Shown here one piece after another: positions 41,756 to 50,362 of a stretch of DNA of 64,000 nt. The DNA is from DASXTW01 sp046726275 (GTDB lineage Bacteria > Actinomycetota > UBA4738). The stretch lies in the NCBI GenBank assembly GCA_046726275.1, contig JBKPAF010000059.1, forward strand, positions 1 to 64,000, in the 5' to 3' direction. A model generated the notes under the pieces. It was not told the DNA's origin, did not search any database, and saw only the letters and a program-made list of their open reading frames with translations. How positions within the stretch are numbered: the first letter of the stretch is position 1; each line of letters begins with the position of its first letter. Position numbers and translations under genes: made by a program.

Positions 41756-43329
41756 GCGCGAACGGCCGGGGCCAGGGGCGCGTCCAACACCCGCCGCTGG
41801 TCGTGCTCGCTCCTCTTTCGATCGAGGCCCGGGCGATCCGCTCGGCCCTTCCGGGAGCGCTGGTCCTACAGACGGGTATGGGCAGAGACAGGTCCACGAG
41901 GGCGATCGCCCATGGCCCCCCGCAGGGGACCGCCACGCTCCTAAGCGGCGCCGGAGCGGTCGCCGTGGCGGGGTTCTGTGGGGCGTTGGACCCGACCCTC
42001 CGGCCCGGGGACGTGGTGGTGGCCACGGAGATCCGGGGTCCGGAAGGCGTGAGCCCCTGCCCGTCAGCAGGCATCGTGGTAGCCGCGCTGACCTCCATGG
42101 GGATCCCTGCCCGGCTCGGTCCCGTCGCTTCCACCGATCACGTGGTGACGGGGATCGAGCGTGATCGTCTGCGCGCCCGCACCGGGGCGATCGCCGTCGA
42201 CATGGAGTCGGCATGGCTCGTCGCCGCGGCCGGCGATCGACCGTTCGCGGTGCTCCGCGTTGTCGTCGACACCCCGCGACGCGAGCTGAAGGTCAATCCT
42301 GTGGCGACGGCCCGCGGGGGCGTCAAGGCCTATCGCGCCCTGGCCAAAGCCGCGCCGGCACTGGCGTCCTGGGCCCAGGCCGCCGGGCCCCGCACGGTGC
42401 TGCTGGCCGGCCCCAGGTCCTTCTGTGCGGGTGTGGAGCGGGCGATCGAGATCGTGGAAAGGGCCCTCGACAGCTACGGTCCTCCCGTCTACGTGCGAAA
42501 GCAGATCGTCCACAACGTCCACGTCGTCCGGGATCTGGAGCGCCGAGGCGCGGTCTTCGTCGAGTCTGCCGAAGAGGTTCCCGAGGGTGCCACCATCGTC
42601 TTCTCCGCGCACGGCGTCTCTCCCGAGGTGCACTCGCAGGCTCGCGCCAGGCACCTTCACGTGATCGACGCCACCTGTCCCTTGGTCACGAAGGTGCACG
42701 CGGAAGCCCGGCGGTTCGCCGGAGCCGGGTACACGATCTTCCTGATCGGCCACGATGGACACGAGGAGGTCGAGGGGACGACGGGTGAGGCCCCGCGCTC
42801 CATCCGGCTCATCCAGAAGGCCGAGGACGTCGACCGGCTCGCCGTCGACGATCCCGACCGGGTTGCCTACCTGTCCCAGACGACCCTTGCGGTGGACGAG
42901 GTGGACGAAGTGGTTAGCGCTCTTCGGGATCGGTTCCCTCAACTGACCGGACCGGGATCGGCAGACATCTGCTACGCGACGCAGAATCGCCAGGACGCCG
43001 TGAAGGTCCTGGCACGGGAATGCCAGCTGCTGCTCGTGATCGGCTCGGAGAACTCATCCAACTCCAAGCGACTGGTCGAGGTGGCGGAGCGCGAAGGTTG
43101 CCGGGCTGCCCTGATCGACGACGAGACCGACATCGATCCAGCGTGGCTGGTGGGGGCGGAGACGGTTGGAGTCACCGCGGGAGCCTCCGCACCGGAGGTC
43201 CTCGTGGATCGGGTGCTCGAAGCCCTGGGTGGGCTGGGAAGCGTGAAGGTCGAGGAGCGGCAGGTGACCAGTGAATCCATGCGGTTCACCCTGCCGGTGG
43301 AGTTGCGACAACCAGAAGGGACGGGGTGA
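41752..43329 (+). CDS. ispH: HpnG-like phosphorylase fused to IspH (HMBPP reductase)
   Basis: A 525-aa two-domain protein. Residues about 15-205 are a nucleoside phosphorylase/HpnG-like domain: LVVLAPLSIEARAIRSAL, LLSGAGAVAVAGFCGALDPTLRPGDVVVATEI and IAVDMESAWLVAAA (the phosphorylase VDMES motif). Residues about 214-510 are IspH: all three iron-sulfur cysteines (SFCAGVERAIEI, DATCPLVTKVH, DICYATQNRQ) and VHNVHVV, SAHGVSPEV and HEEVEGTTGE. HpnG removes adenine from adenosylhopane; IspH makes IPP/DMAPP in the MEP pathway. No stop or start separates them. Coupled to shc by GTGA; HpnH follows after 1 bp. Confidence 0.92.
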   Translation: MSANGRGQGRVQHPPLVVLAPLSIEARAIRSALPGALVLQTGMGRDRSTRAIAHGPPQGTATLLSGAGAVAVAGFCGALDPTLRPGDVVVATEIRGPEGVSPCPSAGIVVAALTSMGIPARLGPVASTDHVVTGIERDRLRARTGAIAVDMESAWLVAAAGDRPFAVLRVVVDTPRRELKVNPVATARGGVKAYRALAKAAPALASWAQAAGPRTVLLAGPRSFCAGVERAIEIVERALDSYGPPVYVRKQIVHNVHVVRDLERRGAVFVESAEEVPEGATIVFSAHGVSPEVHSQARARHLHVIDATCPLVTKVHAEARRFAGAGYTIFLIGHDGHEEVEGTTGEAPRSIRLIQKAEDVDRLAVDDPDRVAYLSQTTLAVDEVDEVVSALRDRFPQLTGPGSADICYATQNRQDAVKVLARECQLLLVIGSENSSNSKRLVEVAEREGCRAALIDDETDIDPAWLVGAETVGVTAGASAPEVLVDRVLEALGGLGSVKVEERQVTSESMRFTLPVELRQPEGTG

Positions 43330-43330
43330 C

Positions 43331-44338
43331 ATGTCGGTGCCGCTGAGGCAGAGCATGAAGCTCGCGTCGTACCTGGCGCGACAGCGGATCAGGGGCGTGA
43401 GCCGTTTCCCTCTGGTGGTGGAGCTCGAGCCGCTGTTCGCCTGCAACCTGGCGTGCGCGGGGTGCGGCAAGATCCAATACCCGCCGAACATCCTGAAGCA
43501 GCGGATGCCGGTGGACCAGGCAGTCGCCGCGGTCGAGGAGTGCGGCGCACCCGTCGTGTCCATCGCGGGAGGGGAACCCCTCATCCACCCAGAGGTCCAC
43601 CTCATCGCCAATGAGTTGATCAGGCGAAAGAAGTTCGTGTACCTGTGCACCAACGCGCTATTGATGCACAGGAAGCTCGATCTTTTCGAACCCTCGCCCT
43701 ACTTCGCCTGGGCGGTTCACATCGACGGGCTGCGCGAGCGCCACGACGAGTCCGTGTGTGAGGAGGGCGTGTTCGACAAGGCCGTGGATGCGATCAAGGA
43801 AGCGAAGCGCCGGGGGTACCGCGTCACGACGAACTCCACCTTCTTCACCACCGACACTCCCAAGAGCATCCGGGACGTGCTCGACTTCCTGAACGATGAC
43901 CTCAAGGTGGACGGGATGATGATCTCGCCCGCGTACGCCTACTGGAAGGCTCCGGACCAGGAGCATTTCCTGGGCGTGGAGCAGACGCGCGAGATCTTTC
44001 GTGGCGTGTTCCAGGGTCGCACACGCAAGAAGTGGCGCCTCAACCACACCCCGCTGTACCTGGATTTCCTGGAGGGCAAGGTCGACTACGAGTGCACCCC
44101 TTGGGGCATCCCTAGCTACTCGGTGTTCGGGTGGCAGCGCCCCTGTTATCTGCAGGCGGACGGCTACTGCCGGACGTACCAGGAGCTCCTGGAGACCACC
44201 GACTGGTCGAAGTACGGACGCAACAGTGGGAACGTGCAATGTCGAAACTGCATGGCCCACTGTGGCTACGAGCCGACCGCGGTGATGGCGACCACCCACT
44301 CGCTTAAGGAGTCCCTCCGGGCGCTCGTGAACTCCTGA
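43331..44338 (+). CDS. hpnH: Adenosyl-hopene transferase HpnH (radical SAM)
   Basis: A 335-aa radical SAM enzyme. The cluster motif CNLACAGCGK (Cx3Cx2C) is near residue 40, and FPLVVELEPLFACN plus ISIAGGEPLIHPEV match the SAM-binding GGEP strand. The C-terminus has several Cys (CRNCMAHCGYEPTAVM) typical of HpnH. It couples 5'-deoxyadenosyl radical to diploptene, giving adenosylhopane, the entry to extended C35 hopanoids. It is the last gene of the operon and ends next to the convergent SDR stop. Substrate of the HpnG domain encoded just upstream is its product. Confidence 0.94.
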   Translation: MSVPLRQSMKLASYLARQRIRGVSRFPLVVELEPLFACNLACAGCGKIQYPPNILKQRMPVDQAVAAVEECGAPVVSIAGGEPLIHPEVHLIANELIRRKKFVYLCTNALLMHRKLDLFEPSPYFAWAVHIDGLRERHDESVCEEGVFDKAVDAIKEAKRRGYRVTTNSTFFTTDTPKSIRDVLDFLNDDLKVDGMMISPAYAYWKAPDQEHFLGVEQTREIFRGVFQGRTRKKWRLNHTPLYLDFLEGKVDYECTPWGIPSYSVFGWQRPCYLQADGYCRTYQELLETTDWSKYGRNSGNVQCRNCMAHCGYEPTAVMATTHSLKESLRALVNS

Positions 44339-45091
44339 CTAGCCGAAGCGCCCGGCCAGCGCCCGGTACAGGCCGGGCCACGCGCCGCGCAGCCAGGCAG
44401 GAAACGCCATCCACCGAGGAACGTATACCTGCTCCTTGCCGCCGCGGACCGCTCGGACCACAGACTGGGCCACCCGTTCGGGAGCGATCGGACGGGGGAA
44501 CTTCCGCTGATAGGACCGGCCGCGCCGCTCGAAGAAGGCCGTGTCCACAACCCCGGGCGAGACCACCGAGACGCGGATTCCCGTTCCTCTCAACTCGTAG
44601 CGCAGGCTCTCGGAGAACCCGATCATGCCTGCCTTGGTCGACGCGTACACCGCTTCCTCTCTGACCCCAACGTGGCCGGCGATGGAGGAGACGTTGACCA
44701 CCGCTCCCCGCCGCCGCTGAAGCATCCCCGGCAGGAGAGCTCGGGTGAGCCGGATCGGCGCGATCAGGTTCACCCGGACCAGGTAGTCGGCGCCCTCGAC
44801 GTCCTGTTCGGCGAATGGTCCAGCCCACCCTTGCGCGGCATCGTTGACCAGGACGTCGACCCGTCCGTAAGCCGCAAGCGCTTCCTGGACCGCCAGGTCG
44901 ATGTCGGTGGGGTCTGACAGGTCTGCTCGAACTGTCGGCCCGGACGTTTCGCGCCCCACCTCGTCGAGGGCCAGGACGTCCCGACCGACCGACACGACGT
45001 GCGCTCCGAGGGCGGCCATCCGGATCGCCGTCGCCCGCCCGATGCCGCTGGTGGCACCCGTTACGAGGCAGACAGATCCCGCGATGTCCAT
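44339..45091 (-). CDS. SDR family NAD(P)-dependent oxidoreductase
   Basis: A 250-aa short-chain dehydrogenase. VTGATSGIGRATAIRM is the cofactor loop, LVNDAAQG the NNAG-type motif, and VVNVSSIAGHVGVREEAVYASTKAGMIGF holds Ser, Tyr and Lys. The C-terminus (MAFPAWLRGAWPGLYRALAGRFG) is hydrophobic and aromatic, as in membrane-associated SDRs acting on lipids. It ends flush with hpnH, transcribed toward it, so it is not in that operon. TAGATT 10 nt before the ATG could be a -10. Substrate unknown. Confidence 0.86.
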   Translation of the reverse strand: MDIAGSVCLVTGATSGIGRATAIRMAALGAHVVSVGRDVLALDEVGRETSGPTVRADLSDPTDIDLAVQEALAAYGRVDVLVNDAAQGWAGPFAEQDVEGADYLVRVNLIAPIRLTRALLPGMLQRRRGAVVNVSSIAGHVGVREEAVYASTKAGMIGFSESLRYELRGTGIRVSVVSPGVVDTAFFERRGRSYQRKFPRPIAPERVAQSVVRAVRGGKEQVYVPRWMAFPAWLRGAWPGLYRALAGRFG

Positions 45092-45166
45092 CGGGAGGGG
45101 TAATCTACGCCGCCGACGGGGCCGAGGCCTGGTTCCGGATCAACGCGAGTGATACAAAGGAGCGCC

Positions 45167-46165
45167 ATGCTGAGCTTCGGCGTCACGTTCATGGCCGACC
45201 CACCCGTCTCGCGACTGGTCCAGAGGACGAAGCTCGCCGAAGACAATGGATTCGACTACGCCTGGATCTGGGACTCCCACGTCCTGTGGCAGGAGGTCTA
45301 TCCGATCTTCGCCCTCCAAGCCGTGAACACGAAGAAGATCCGGCTCGGACCCTGTGTAACCAACCCCGCGACCCGAGACCTCACGGTGACGGCCAGCGCC
45401 CTCGCCACGCTCAACGAGATCTCCGGCGGACGGATGGAGTGCGGGATCGGGCGAGGGGACAGTGCCAGGCGGGTGATCGGGAAGCCGCCGGTGACGCTGC
45501 AGCGGCTGGAGGAGGCCTGCCGGCTGATCCGGGACCTCAGCGCCGGCCGCGAGGTCGACTACGAGGGGACGAAAACCCAACTCAAGTGGGCAAAGGGGGA
45601 GTGGGACCTGCCCATCTGGATCGCCGCCTACGGGCCCAAGGCTCTGCGCCTGGCCGGCCGCATCGGCGACGGCGTAATCCTGCAGCTGGCGGACCCCTAT
45701 CTCATCGAGTGGTTCCTGTCGTATGTGAAAGAGGGAGCGAAAGAGGTGGGGCGCAGCTTCGAAGAGGTGAAGGTGATGGCGGCGGCCCCTGCCTACGTCA
45801 CCAGCGAAATGGGCCACGCGCGCGACCAGGTTCGGTGGTTCCCCGCGCTGGTCTCGAACCACGTGGTCGACCTGGTGAAGCGATACGAGCCCAAGGATCT
45901 GCCTCGCGAGTTCGTTGCCTACATCGAGGCCCGCGATCACTACGACTACAAGAACCACGGCCGAACCGGGGCCGAGCACGCCTCGTTCGTCCCCGACGAC
46001 GTGGTCGACAGGTTCTGCGTGATCGGACCGGTGGAGGAGTGCAAGCGCAAGCTGCGAGAGTTGTCGAAGGTGGGAGTCGACCAGTTCAACATCTATTCGA
46101 TGGTCGATGACCCGGAATCGGTGATACGAACGTTCGGCAAAGAGCTCATTCCTTCGCTCGTGTGA
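45167..46165 (+). CDS. LLM-class F420-dependent oxidoreductase
   Basis: A 332-aa luciferase-like TIM-barrel protein related to methylenetetrahydromethanopterin reductase (Mer). FGVTFMADPPVSRLVQRTKLAEDNGFDYAWIWDSHVLWQEVYPIFALQA and GPCVTNPATRDLTVTASALATLNEISGGRMECGIGRGDSA are characteristic F420-binding and non-prolyl-cis regions. ATG 45167 follows ACAAAGGAG, so the GTG at 45149 is rejected. It is the first of three co-directional genes (9-bp gap to the beta-ureidopropionase gene). The substrate is not known; location in a pyrimidine-breakdown block makes a pyrimidine or its breakdown product a candidate. Use of FMN instead of F420 is possible. Confidence 0.85.
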   Translation: MLSFGVTFMADPPVSRLVQRTKLAEDNGFDYAWIWDSHVLWQEVYPIFALQAVNTKKIRLGPCVTNPATRDLTVTASALATLNEISGGRMECGIGRGDSARRVIGKPPVTLQRLEEACRLIRDLSAGREVDYEGTKTQLKWAKGEWDLPIWIAAYGPKALRLAGRIGDGVILQLADPYLIEWFLSYVKEGAKEVGRSFEEVKVMAAAPAYVTSEMGHARDQVRWFPALVSNHVVDLVKRYEPKDLPREFVAYIEARDHYDYKNHGRTGAEHASFVPDDVVDRFCVIGPVEECKRKLRELSKVGVDQFNIYSMVDDPESVIRTFGKELIPSLV

Positions 46166-46174
46166 GGAGGGTTC

Positions 46175-47020
46175 ATGACCACGGTTCGAGCCGCCGTCAT
46201 CCAGTCCAACACCAACATGTCCAAGCAGGAGGCGATCGACAAGCACGTCGAGCTGATCGGCAAAGCCGCGGCCGAGGGCGCTCAGGTCACCTGCCTCCAG
46301 GAGATCTTCCACGGTCCGTACTTCCCGGCCGAGCAGGACCCCAAGTGGTACGCGACCGCCGAGCCCGACTCGGGCCCCACGGTGAGCAGGATGCGCGAGG
46401 TGGCCAAGGATCACGGCATGGTCCTGATCGTGCCGTTCTATGAGGAGGCCCAGACCGGTGTGTACTACAACTCGGCGGTGGTGATCGAGGCAGACGGGAC
46501 GATCGCCGGGAAGTACCGCAAGACCCACATCCCGCACGTCGGCCCCTGCTTCTGGGAGAAGTTCTACTTCAAGCCGGGGAACCTGGGGTATCCGGTGTTC
46601 GAGACCTCGGTGGGGAGGGTCGGGCTGATCATCTGCTACGACCGGCATTTCCCGGAGATCGGCCGGGCGCTCGGTCTGAAGGGGGCCGAGCTGGTGTTCA
46701 ATCCGTCTGCCACCGTGGAGTCGCTGTCCAAATACCTTTGGGAGCTCGAACAGCCTGCCCACGCCGTCGCAAACGGCTACTGGATCGCCGCCATCAATCG
46801 AGTGGGCTCGGAGCCGCCGCTGACCGATCACCGCTTCTACGGGTCTTCCTATTTCTGCAACCCTCGGGGGCAGATCGTCGCCAAGGCGTCGGACTCCCAG
46901 GACGAGGTGCTGGTACATGACCTCGACTTGGAGATGAATCGGGAAGTACGCAACACGTGGCAGTTCCTTCGGGATCGTCGGCCCGAGACGTATGGCGAGC
47001 TGACGGAGCTCCTGCCGTGA
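46175..47020 (+). CDS. Beta-ureidopropionase / N-carbamoyl-beta-alanine amidohydrolase (nitrilase superfamily)
   Basis: A 281-aa nitrilase-fold amidase. The catalytic triad is Glu in CLQEIFHGPYF, Lys in KYRKTHIPHVG and Cys in LIICYDRHFPEI. CFWEKFYFKPG and the C-terminal EVRNTWQFLRDRRPETYGEL resemble carbamoyl-amino-acid hydrolases. It splits N-carbamoyl-beta-alanine to beta-alanine, CO2 and ammonia. A good SD (GAGGAGGG) precedes ATG 46175. It overlaps the aminotransferase gene by 4 bp, which takes beta-alanine onward. Other carbamoyl substrates are possible. Confidence 0.88.
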   Translation: MTTVRAAVIQSNTNMSKQEAIDKHVELIGKAAAEGAQVTCLQEIFHGPYFPAEQDPKWYATAEPDSGPTVSRMREVAKDHGMVLIVPFYEEAQTGVYYNSAVVIEADGTIAGKYRKTHIPHVGPCFWEKFYFKPGNLGYPVFETSVGRVGLIICYDRHFPEIGRALGLKGAELVFNPSATVESLSKYLWELEQPAHAVANGYWIAAINRVGSEPPLTDHRFYGSSYFCNPRGQIVAKASDSQDEVLVHDLDLEMNREVRNTWQFLRDRRPETYGELTELLP

Positions 47021-48375
47021 CGCCTGCGGGTTCGGGCGACGGCGAGGGGCGGGGAGACGGCGGCGGTCAGGGCGACGGGGGCGCGGCCGAGCTGCTGGCC
47101 CGGCACCGGAAGGTTCTCCCCAACTGGGTCGCCCTCTACTACGAGGAACCGATCGAGCTCGTTCGAGGCGAGGGCGCCCGGGTCTGGGACGGATCGGGCA
47201 AGGAGTACCTCGACTTCTTCGGCGGGATCGTCACGACGATCTCCGGCCACGTGGTGCCGAAGCTCGTGCAGGCGCTTACCGAGCAGGCCGGCAAGATCGC
47301 CCACACCTCGACGCTGTATCTGATCCGGCCGATGGTGGAGCTCGCCGAGAAGCTCACGGGGCTGGCTCCGATCGACGTGCCCGCCAAGGCGTTCTTCGTC
47401 GGGTCCGGGACGGAGGCCGTCGAGGCCGCGCTGCTCTTCGCCACCAGCTGGCGCCGGTCGAACGAGATCATCGCGTTGCGTAACTCGTACCATGGGCGAT
47501 CGTTTACCGCGGTCGGCATCACCGGGAACAAGGGGTACGCGGCAACCTCGCTCAGTCCGCTGAAGGTGTCGTATGCGCTGGCCCCCTACTGTTACCGATG
47601 CCCTCTGGGCTTGGCGTACCCGGACTGTGGCGTGGCCTGCGCTGAGGACCTCCGGAACGTCATCGAGACCACCACGACCGGAGAGCCGGCGGCCATGATC
47701 GCCGAGCCGATCCAGGGTGTAGGCGGTTTCGTCACCCCGCCACCCGAGTACTTCGGGATCGTGAAGTCGATCCTGGACGAGTTCGGCATCCCATTCATCG
47801 TCGACGAGGTGCAGACGGGGTTCGGCCGGACGGGGGAGACGTTCTGGGGGATCGATGGATGGGGTGTGCATGGGGACGCCATCGTGTGTGCGAAGGGGCT
47901 GGGCAACGGGATGGCCATCGGGGCGGTGGTGAGCCGGGCCGACATGATGGACTCGCTCCGCGCCAGCTCAATCTCGACGTTCGGCGGAAATCCCATCGCA
48001 GCCTCCTATGCGCTCGCCAACCTGGAGAACATCGAGGAGGAGCGGCTCCAGGAGAACGCCTACAAGGTCGGCAATTCGCTCTACCGCGGGCTGAAGGACC
48101 TGGAGGATCGATATAACGTGGTTGGCGAAGTGCGCGGCAAGGGGCTCATGATCGGGGTCGAGCTGGTGAAGGACTCCGACTCGAAGGAGCCCAGCCCGGA
48201 GGCCGCGGCCCAGGTCATGGAGACCTGCAAGGAGGCCGGTCTGCTCATCGGCAAGGGCGGGCTGTACGGCAACGTGCTCCGACTGGCTCCTCCCCTCGTA
48301 ATCAGTGAGGACGACGCCGCCCGAGCCATCGAAACCCTCGAGGTGGCTTTCGGGGAAGCGGACGCTGCTCGCTAG
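47017..48375 (+). CDS. Class III aminotransferase (probable beta-alanine aminotransferase)
   Basis: A 452-aa PLP aminotransferase. GSGTEAVEAALLFATSWRRS is the phosphate-binding segment, FIVDEVQTGFGRTG contains the Asp of the pyridine nitrogen, and CAKGLGNGMAIGA the Schiff-base Lys. The first 25 residues are a Gly/Asp-rich tail without counterpart. GTG 47017 overlaps the upstream stop. Context (beta-ureidopropionase before, malonate-semialdehyde dehydrogenase at 53113) suggests transamination of beta-alanine to malonate semialdehyde; 4-aminobutyrate or alanine-glyoxylate activity cannot be excluded. Confidence 0.87.
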   Translation: MTPAGSGDGEGRGDGGGQGDGGAAELLARHRKVLPNWVALYYEEPIELVRGEGARVWDGSGKEYLDFFGGIVTTISGHVVPKLVQALTEQAGKIAHTSTLYLIRPMVELAEKLTGLAPIDVPAKAFFVGSGTEAVEAALLFATSWRRSNEIIALRNSYHGRSFTAVGITGNKGYAATSLSPLKVSYALAPYCYRCPLGLAYPDCGVACAEDLRNVIETTTTGEPAAMIAEPIQGVGGFVTPPPEYFGIVKSILDEFGIPFIVDEVQTGFGRTGETFWGIDGWGVHGDAIVCAKGLGNGMAIGAVVSRADMMDSLRASSISTFGGNPIAASYALANLENIEEERLQENAYKVGNSLYRGLKDLEDRYNVVGEVRGKGLMIGVELVKDSDSKEPSPEAAAQVMETCKEAGLLIGKGGLYGNVLRLAPPLVISEDDAARAIETLEVAFGEADAAR

Positions 48376-48378
48376 AAA

Positions 48379-49194
48379 TCACCCAGATGGTCGCAGACGC
48401 TGGAACTGTCGAGGCGTGAGGCCGACGTTCCGTTTGAAGATTCGACGGAAGTAGCGATCGTCGGTGAAGCCGACCTCGGCGGCCACTCGCTGGACGGACC
48501 GGCCGGTGGACCGAAAGAGCATCCGGGCCCGGTCGATGCGCAAGCGATGGATGTGGTCGGTGGGTGTCTCGTTGAAGGCGGCTCGAAACGCACGACCGAG
48601 GTAGTCCGCGTTGAACGCAAGCGCGCCGGCGATTCGCGCGGTGCTCAGGTCTGGCTCGGTCAAGTGGTCGGCGATGAATGCTGCCGCACGTCGCGCCACC
48701 TGGATTGTCGTACTTTGCGCACCTGTGACGGGTGGTTGGTGCAGGATCTCGGCCAACATCAGTCGCAGGTAGCTGAGCGCAGCGATCCGAGTGAGGTTCC
48801 CCCCTTGTTGATCTTCGAGCAGGTCCTCGAAGAGCCTGCGGAGCCGCTCGGGACGGGCGACCGAGCCTTCGGAAGGTCCGGGCAGCATCGGGGCATCCGC
48901 CGAATCGGCCTCACGTGACCACCCAGAACCGAAGCAGATCCAATAGAACCAGGTGTCATCGTCCAGGTCGTCGTAGCCGAAATGCCGATGTCGAGCGTGG
49001 AGCAGAACCCACTGGTCGCGGCCCACGGCGAATCGTCGGTCGCCCTCCGCGATCGGGAGGACGCCGGATTGCACGACGATCAACTCGTGCACGGGCAGGA
49101 CCCGATCCGCGTGCCGACGCATCAGGCCGGGCGTGTGTACCCCCGCCTCCACGACCGGCGCCGCGGAAGGTCCGTGCCCGGATTGTTCCTTCAT
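48379..49194 (-). CDS. AraC-family transcriptional regulator
   Basis: A 271-aa regulator. The N-terminal half is a cupin-type sensor (RVLPVHELIVVQSGVLPIAEGDRRFAVG). The C-terminal half has two HTHs: LSTARIAGALAFNADYLGRAFRAAFNETPTDHIHRLRIDRARML and SVQRVAAEVGFTDDRYFRRIFKRNVGLTPRQF. It is divergent from a phytanoyl-CoA dioxygenase-like gene across 132 bp that carries a repeated GTCGGAATC motif, so it likely regulates that gene. The cupin fold suggests a small-molecule ligand, unknown. Its end lies 3 bp from the aminotransferase stop (convergent). Confidence 0.9.
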   Translation of the reverse strand: MKEQSGHGPSAAPVVEAGVHTPGLMRRHADRVLPVHELIVVQSGVLPIAEGDRRFAVGRDQWVLLHARHRHFGYDDLDDDTWFYWICFGSGWSREADSADAPMLPGPSEGSVARPERLRRLFEDLLEDQQGGNLTRIAALSYLRLMLAEILHQPPVTGAQSTTIQVARRAAAFIADHLTEPDLSTARIAGALAFNADYLGRAFRAAFNETPTDHIHRLRIDRARMLFRSTGRSVQRVAAEVGFTDDRYFRRIFKRNVGLTPRQFQRLRPSG

Positions 49195-49212
49195 CGGCCT
49201 TCCCCCCCGGAA

Positions 49213-49305
49213 GTCGGAATCGTACCCATTCTGGTCGGAGAATGCCCTCTTCCTCCCACCGCGAGGCGTGAGAGCTTGCCTCCGCCTAGCGTCGGAATCA
49301 GTACC
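49213..49305. repeat. Direct repeats GTCGGAATC(N1-2)TACC in the AraC/PhyH intergenic region
   Basis: GTCGGAATC occurs at 49213-49221 and again at 49291-49299, each followed within 1-2 bases by TACC. The two copies are 78 bp apart (start to start) and near the ends of the region, one by each gene. AraC proteins typically bind spaced direct repeats, so these are candidate operators. The left copy overlaps a TACGAT that could be the -10 of the regulator gene. Confidence 0.45.
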
Positions 49306-49326
49306 AGATCAGAATCGGAGACGACT

Positions 49327-50244
49327 ATGCTCACCCAACCGCAGCTCGACCAGTTCCACCGTGATGGCTTGCTTGTTCTGCGAGGCGTCTACGGCGGCCC
49401 GGAGCTCCAGGCACTTCAGGACGCGGCCGACGAGGTGACACAGGAGGGCGTTGCCGAGGCCGGCACCGGTCACGGCTATCGCAATATCGACGGCCGGAGG
49501 CAGTACTACCGAACCGACGGGGTGCTGTGGGAGCGCCACGCCGCCTTCCGGATCTCCACCGTCAACCCGGATCTCCTGGCCGCGGTGGGCCAATGCCTTG
49601 GCCATCCGTTCATGCCGATCAACGACTCGCTCGTGGTGAAGCTCCCTCATTCGGGGGTAGCCATCCCCTGGCATCAGGATCCCCCGTACCAAGGCCTTGA
49701 CGGGCTGGCTGAGACGTTCGGGATACCCAACTTCGACTGCGATATCTACCTGGACACGGCCACCATCGAGAACGGCTGCCTGTATGGCTTGTCCGGTCAT
49801 CACCTCGCCGGCCACATCGAAGTCGAACGCTTCCAGGAGGACGAGCTATTCAGTATCCCTGACGCGACCCCTCTGGAGATGGCCCCCGGCGATGTGCTGC
49901 TGCACTCCATCAGCGCTCCGCACGGATCGAGGGCCAATGTCACCGACTTCCTTCGTCGAGTGTTCTACGTTCATTTCATGGCTCGGGAAGTGATGGAGTC
50001 CCTTCACCCGGAGTGGGTCGGGACCAAAAGCGGCTTTGCTTCACAGGACGTTCAGCAGGCTCAGCAGATGCTCGAGGAGCGCATCGGCGTTGGCCTGTCC
50101 GGACCGGAAACGGCGCGGGTCAGGCTCACCTCCGATGGATTCGTCTTCGACGGTGAGCCGGTCACGCCGGCTCGGCACTGGCAGACGCTCATCGCTGGCC
50201 TGTCTCCGCAAGAGGTGAAGGAAACCAAGGCGCTCACTCGGTGA
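49327..50244 (+). CDS. Phytanoyl-CoA dioxygenase (PhyH) family protein
   Basis: A 305-aa Fe(II)/2-oxoglutarate dioxygenase of the PhyH family, cytosolic. Metal ligands fit IPWHQDPPYQ (HxD) and the distal His in HSISAPHGSRANVT, which also holds an Arg for 2-oxoglutarate. QLDQFHRDGLLVLRGVYGG is the PhyH-type N-terminal. PhyH members hydroxylate fatty acyl-CoAs, ectoine, or secondary metabolites, so the substrate is open. ATG 49327 is preceded by GGAGA. Likely under control of the divergent AraC protein. Confidence 0.86.
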   Translation: MLTQPQLDQFHRDGLLVLRGVYGGPELQALQDAADEVTQEGVAEAGTGHGYRNIDGRRQYYRTDGVLWERHAAFRISTVNPDLLAAVGQCLGHPFMPINDSLVVKLPHSGVAIPWHQDPPYQGLDGLAETFGIPNFDCDIYLDTATIENGCLYGLSGHHLAGHIEVERFQEDELFSIPDATPLEMAPGDVLLHSISAPHGSRANVTDFLRRVFYVHFMAREVMESLHPEWVGTKSGFASQDVQQAQQMLEERIGVGLSGPETARVRLTSDGFVFDGEPVTPARHWQTLIAGLSPQEVKETKALTR

Positions 50245-50362
50245 TGTACACTCGCCCGACCATGAGAACGCATCGATAGCAGCGGCCTCGCACCCGGGCC
50301 GCGACCGGCCACAGGGTGCTGTCCCTGCAACCGCGTATCGTTCGTTCCGGAGGAAGCGTTCC

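Noticed and set aside
40130..42214. 694-codon minus-strand frame opposite squalene-hopene cyclase
   Set aside because: Antisense of a clearly real gene with intact QW and DxDDTA motifs; Arg/Pro-rich translation.
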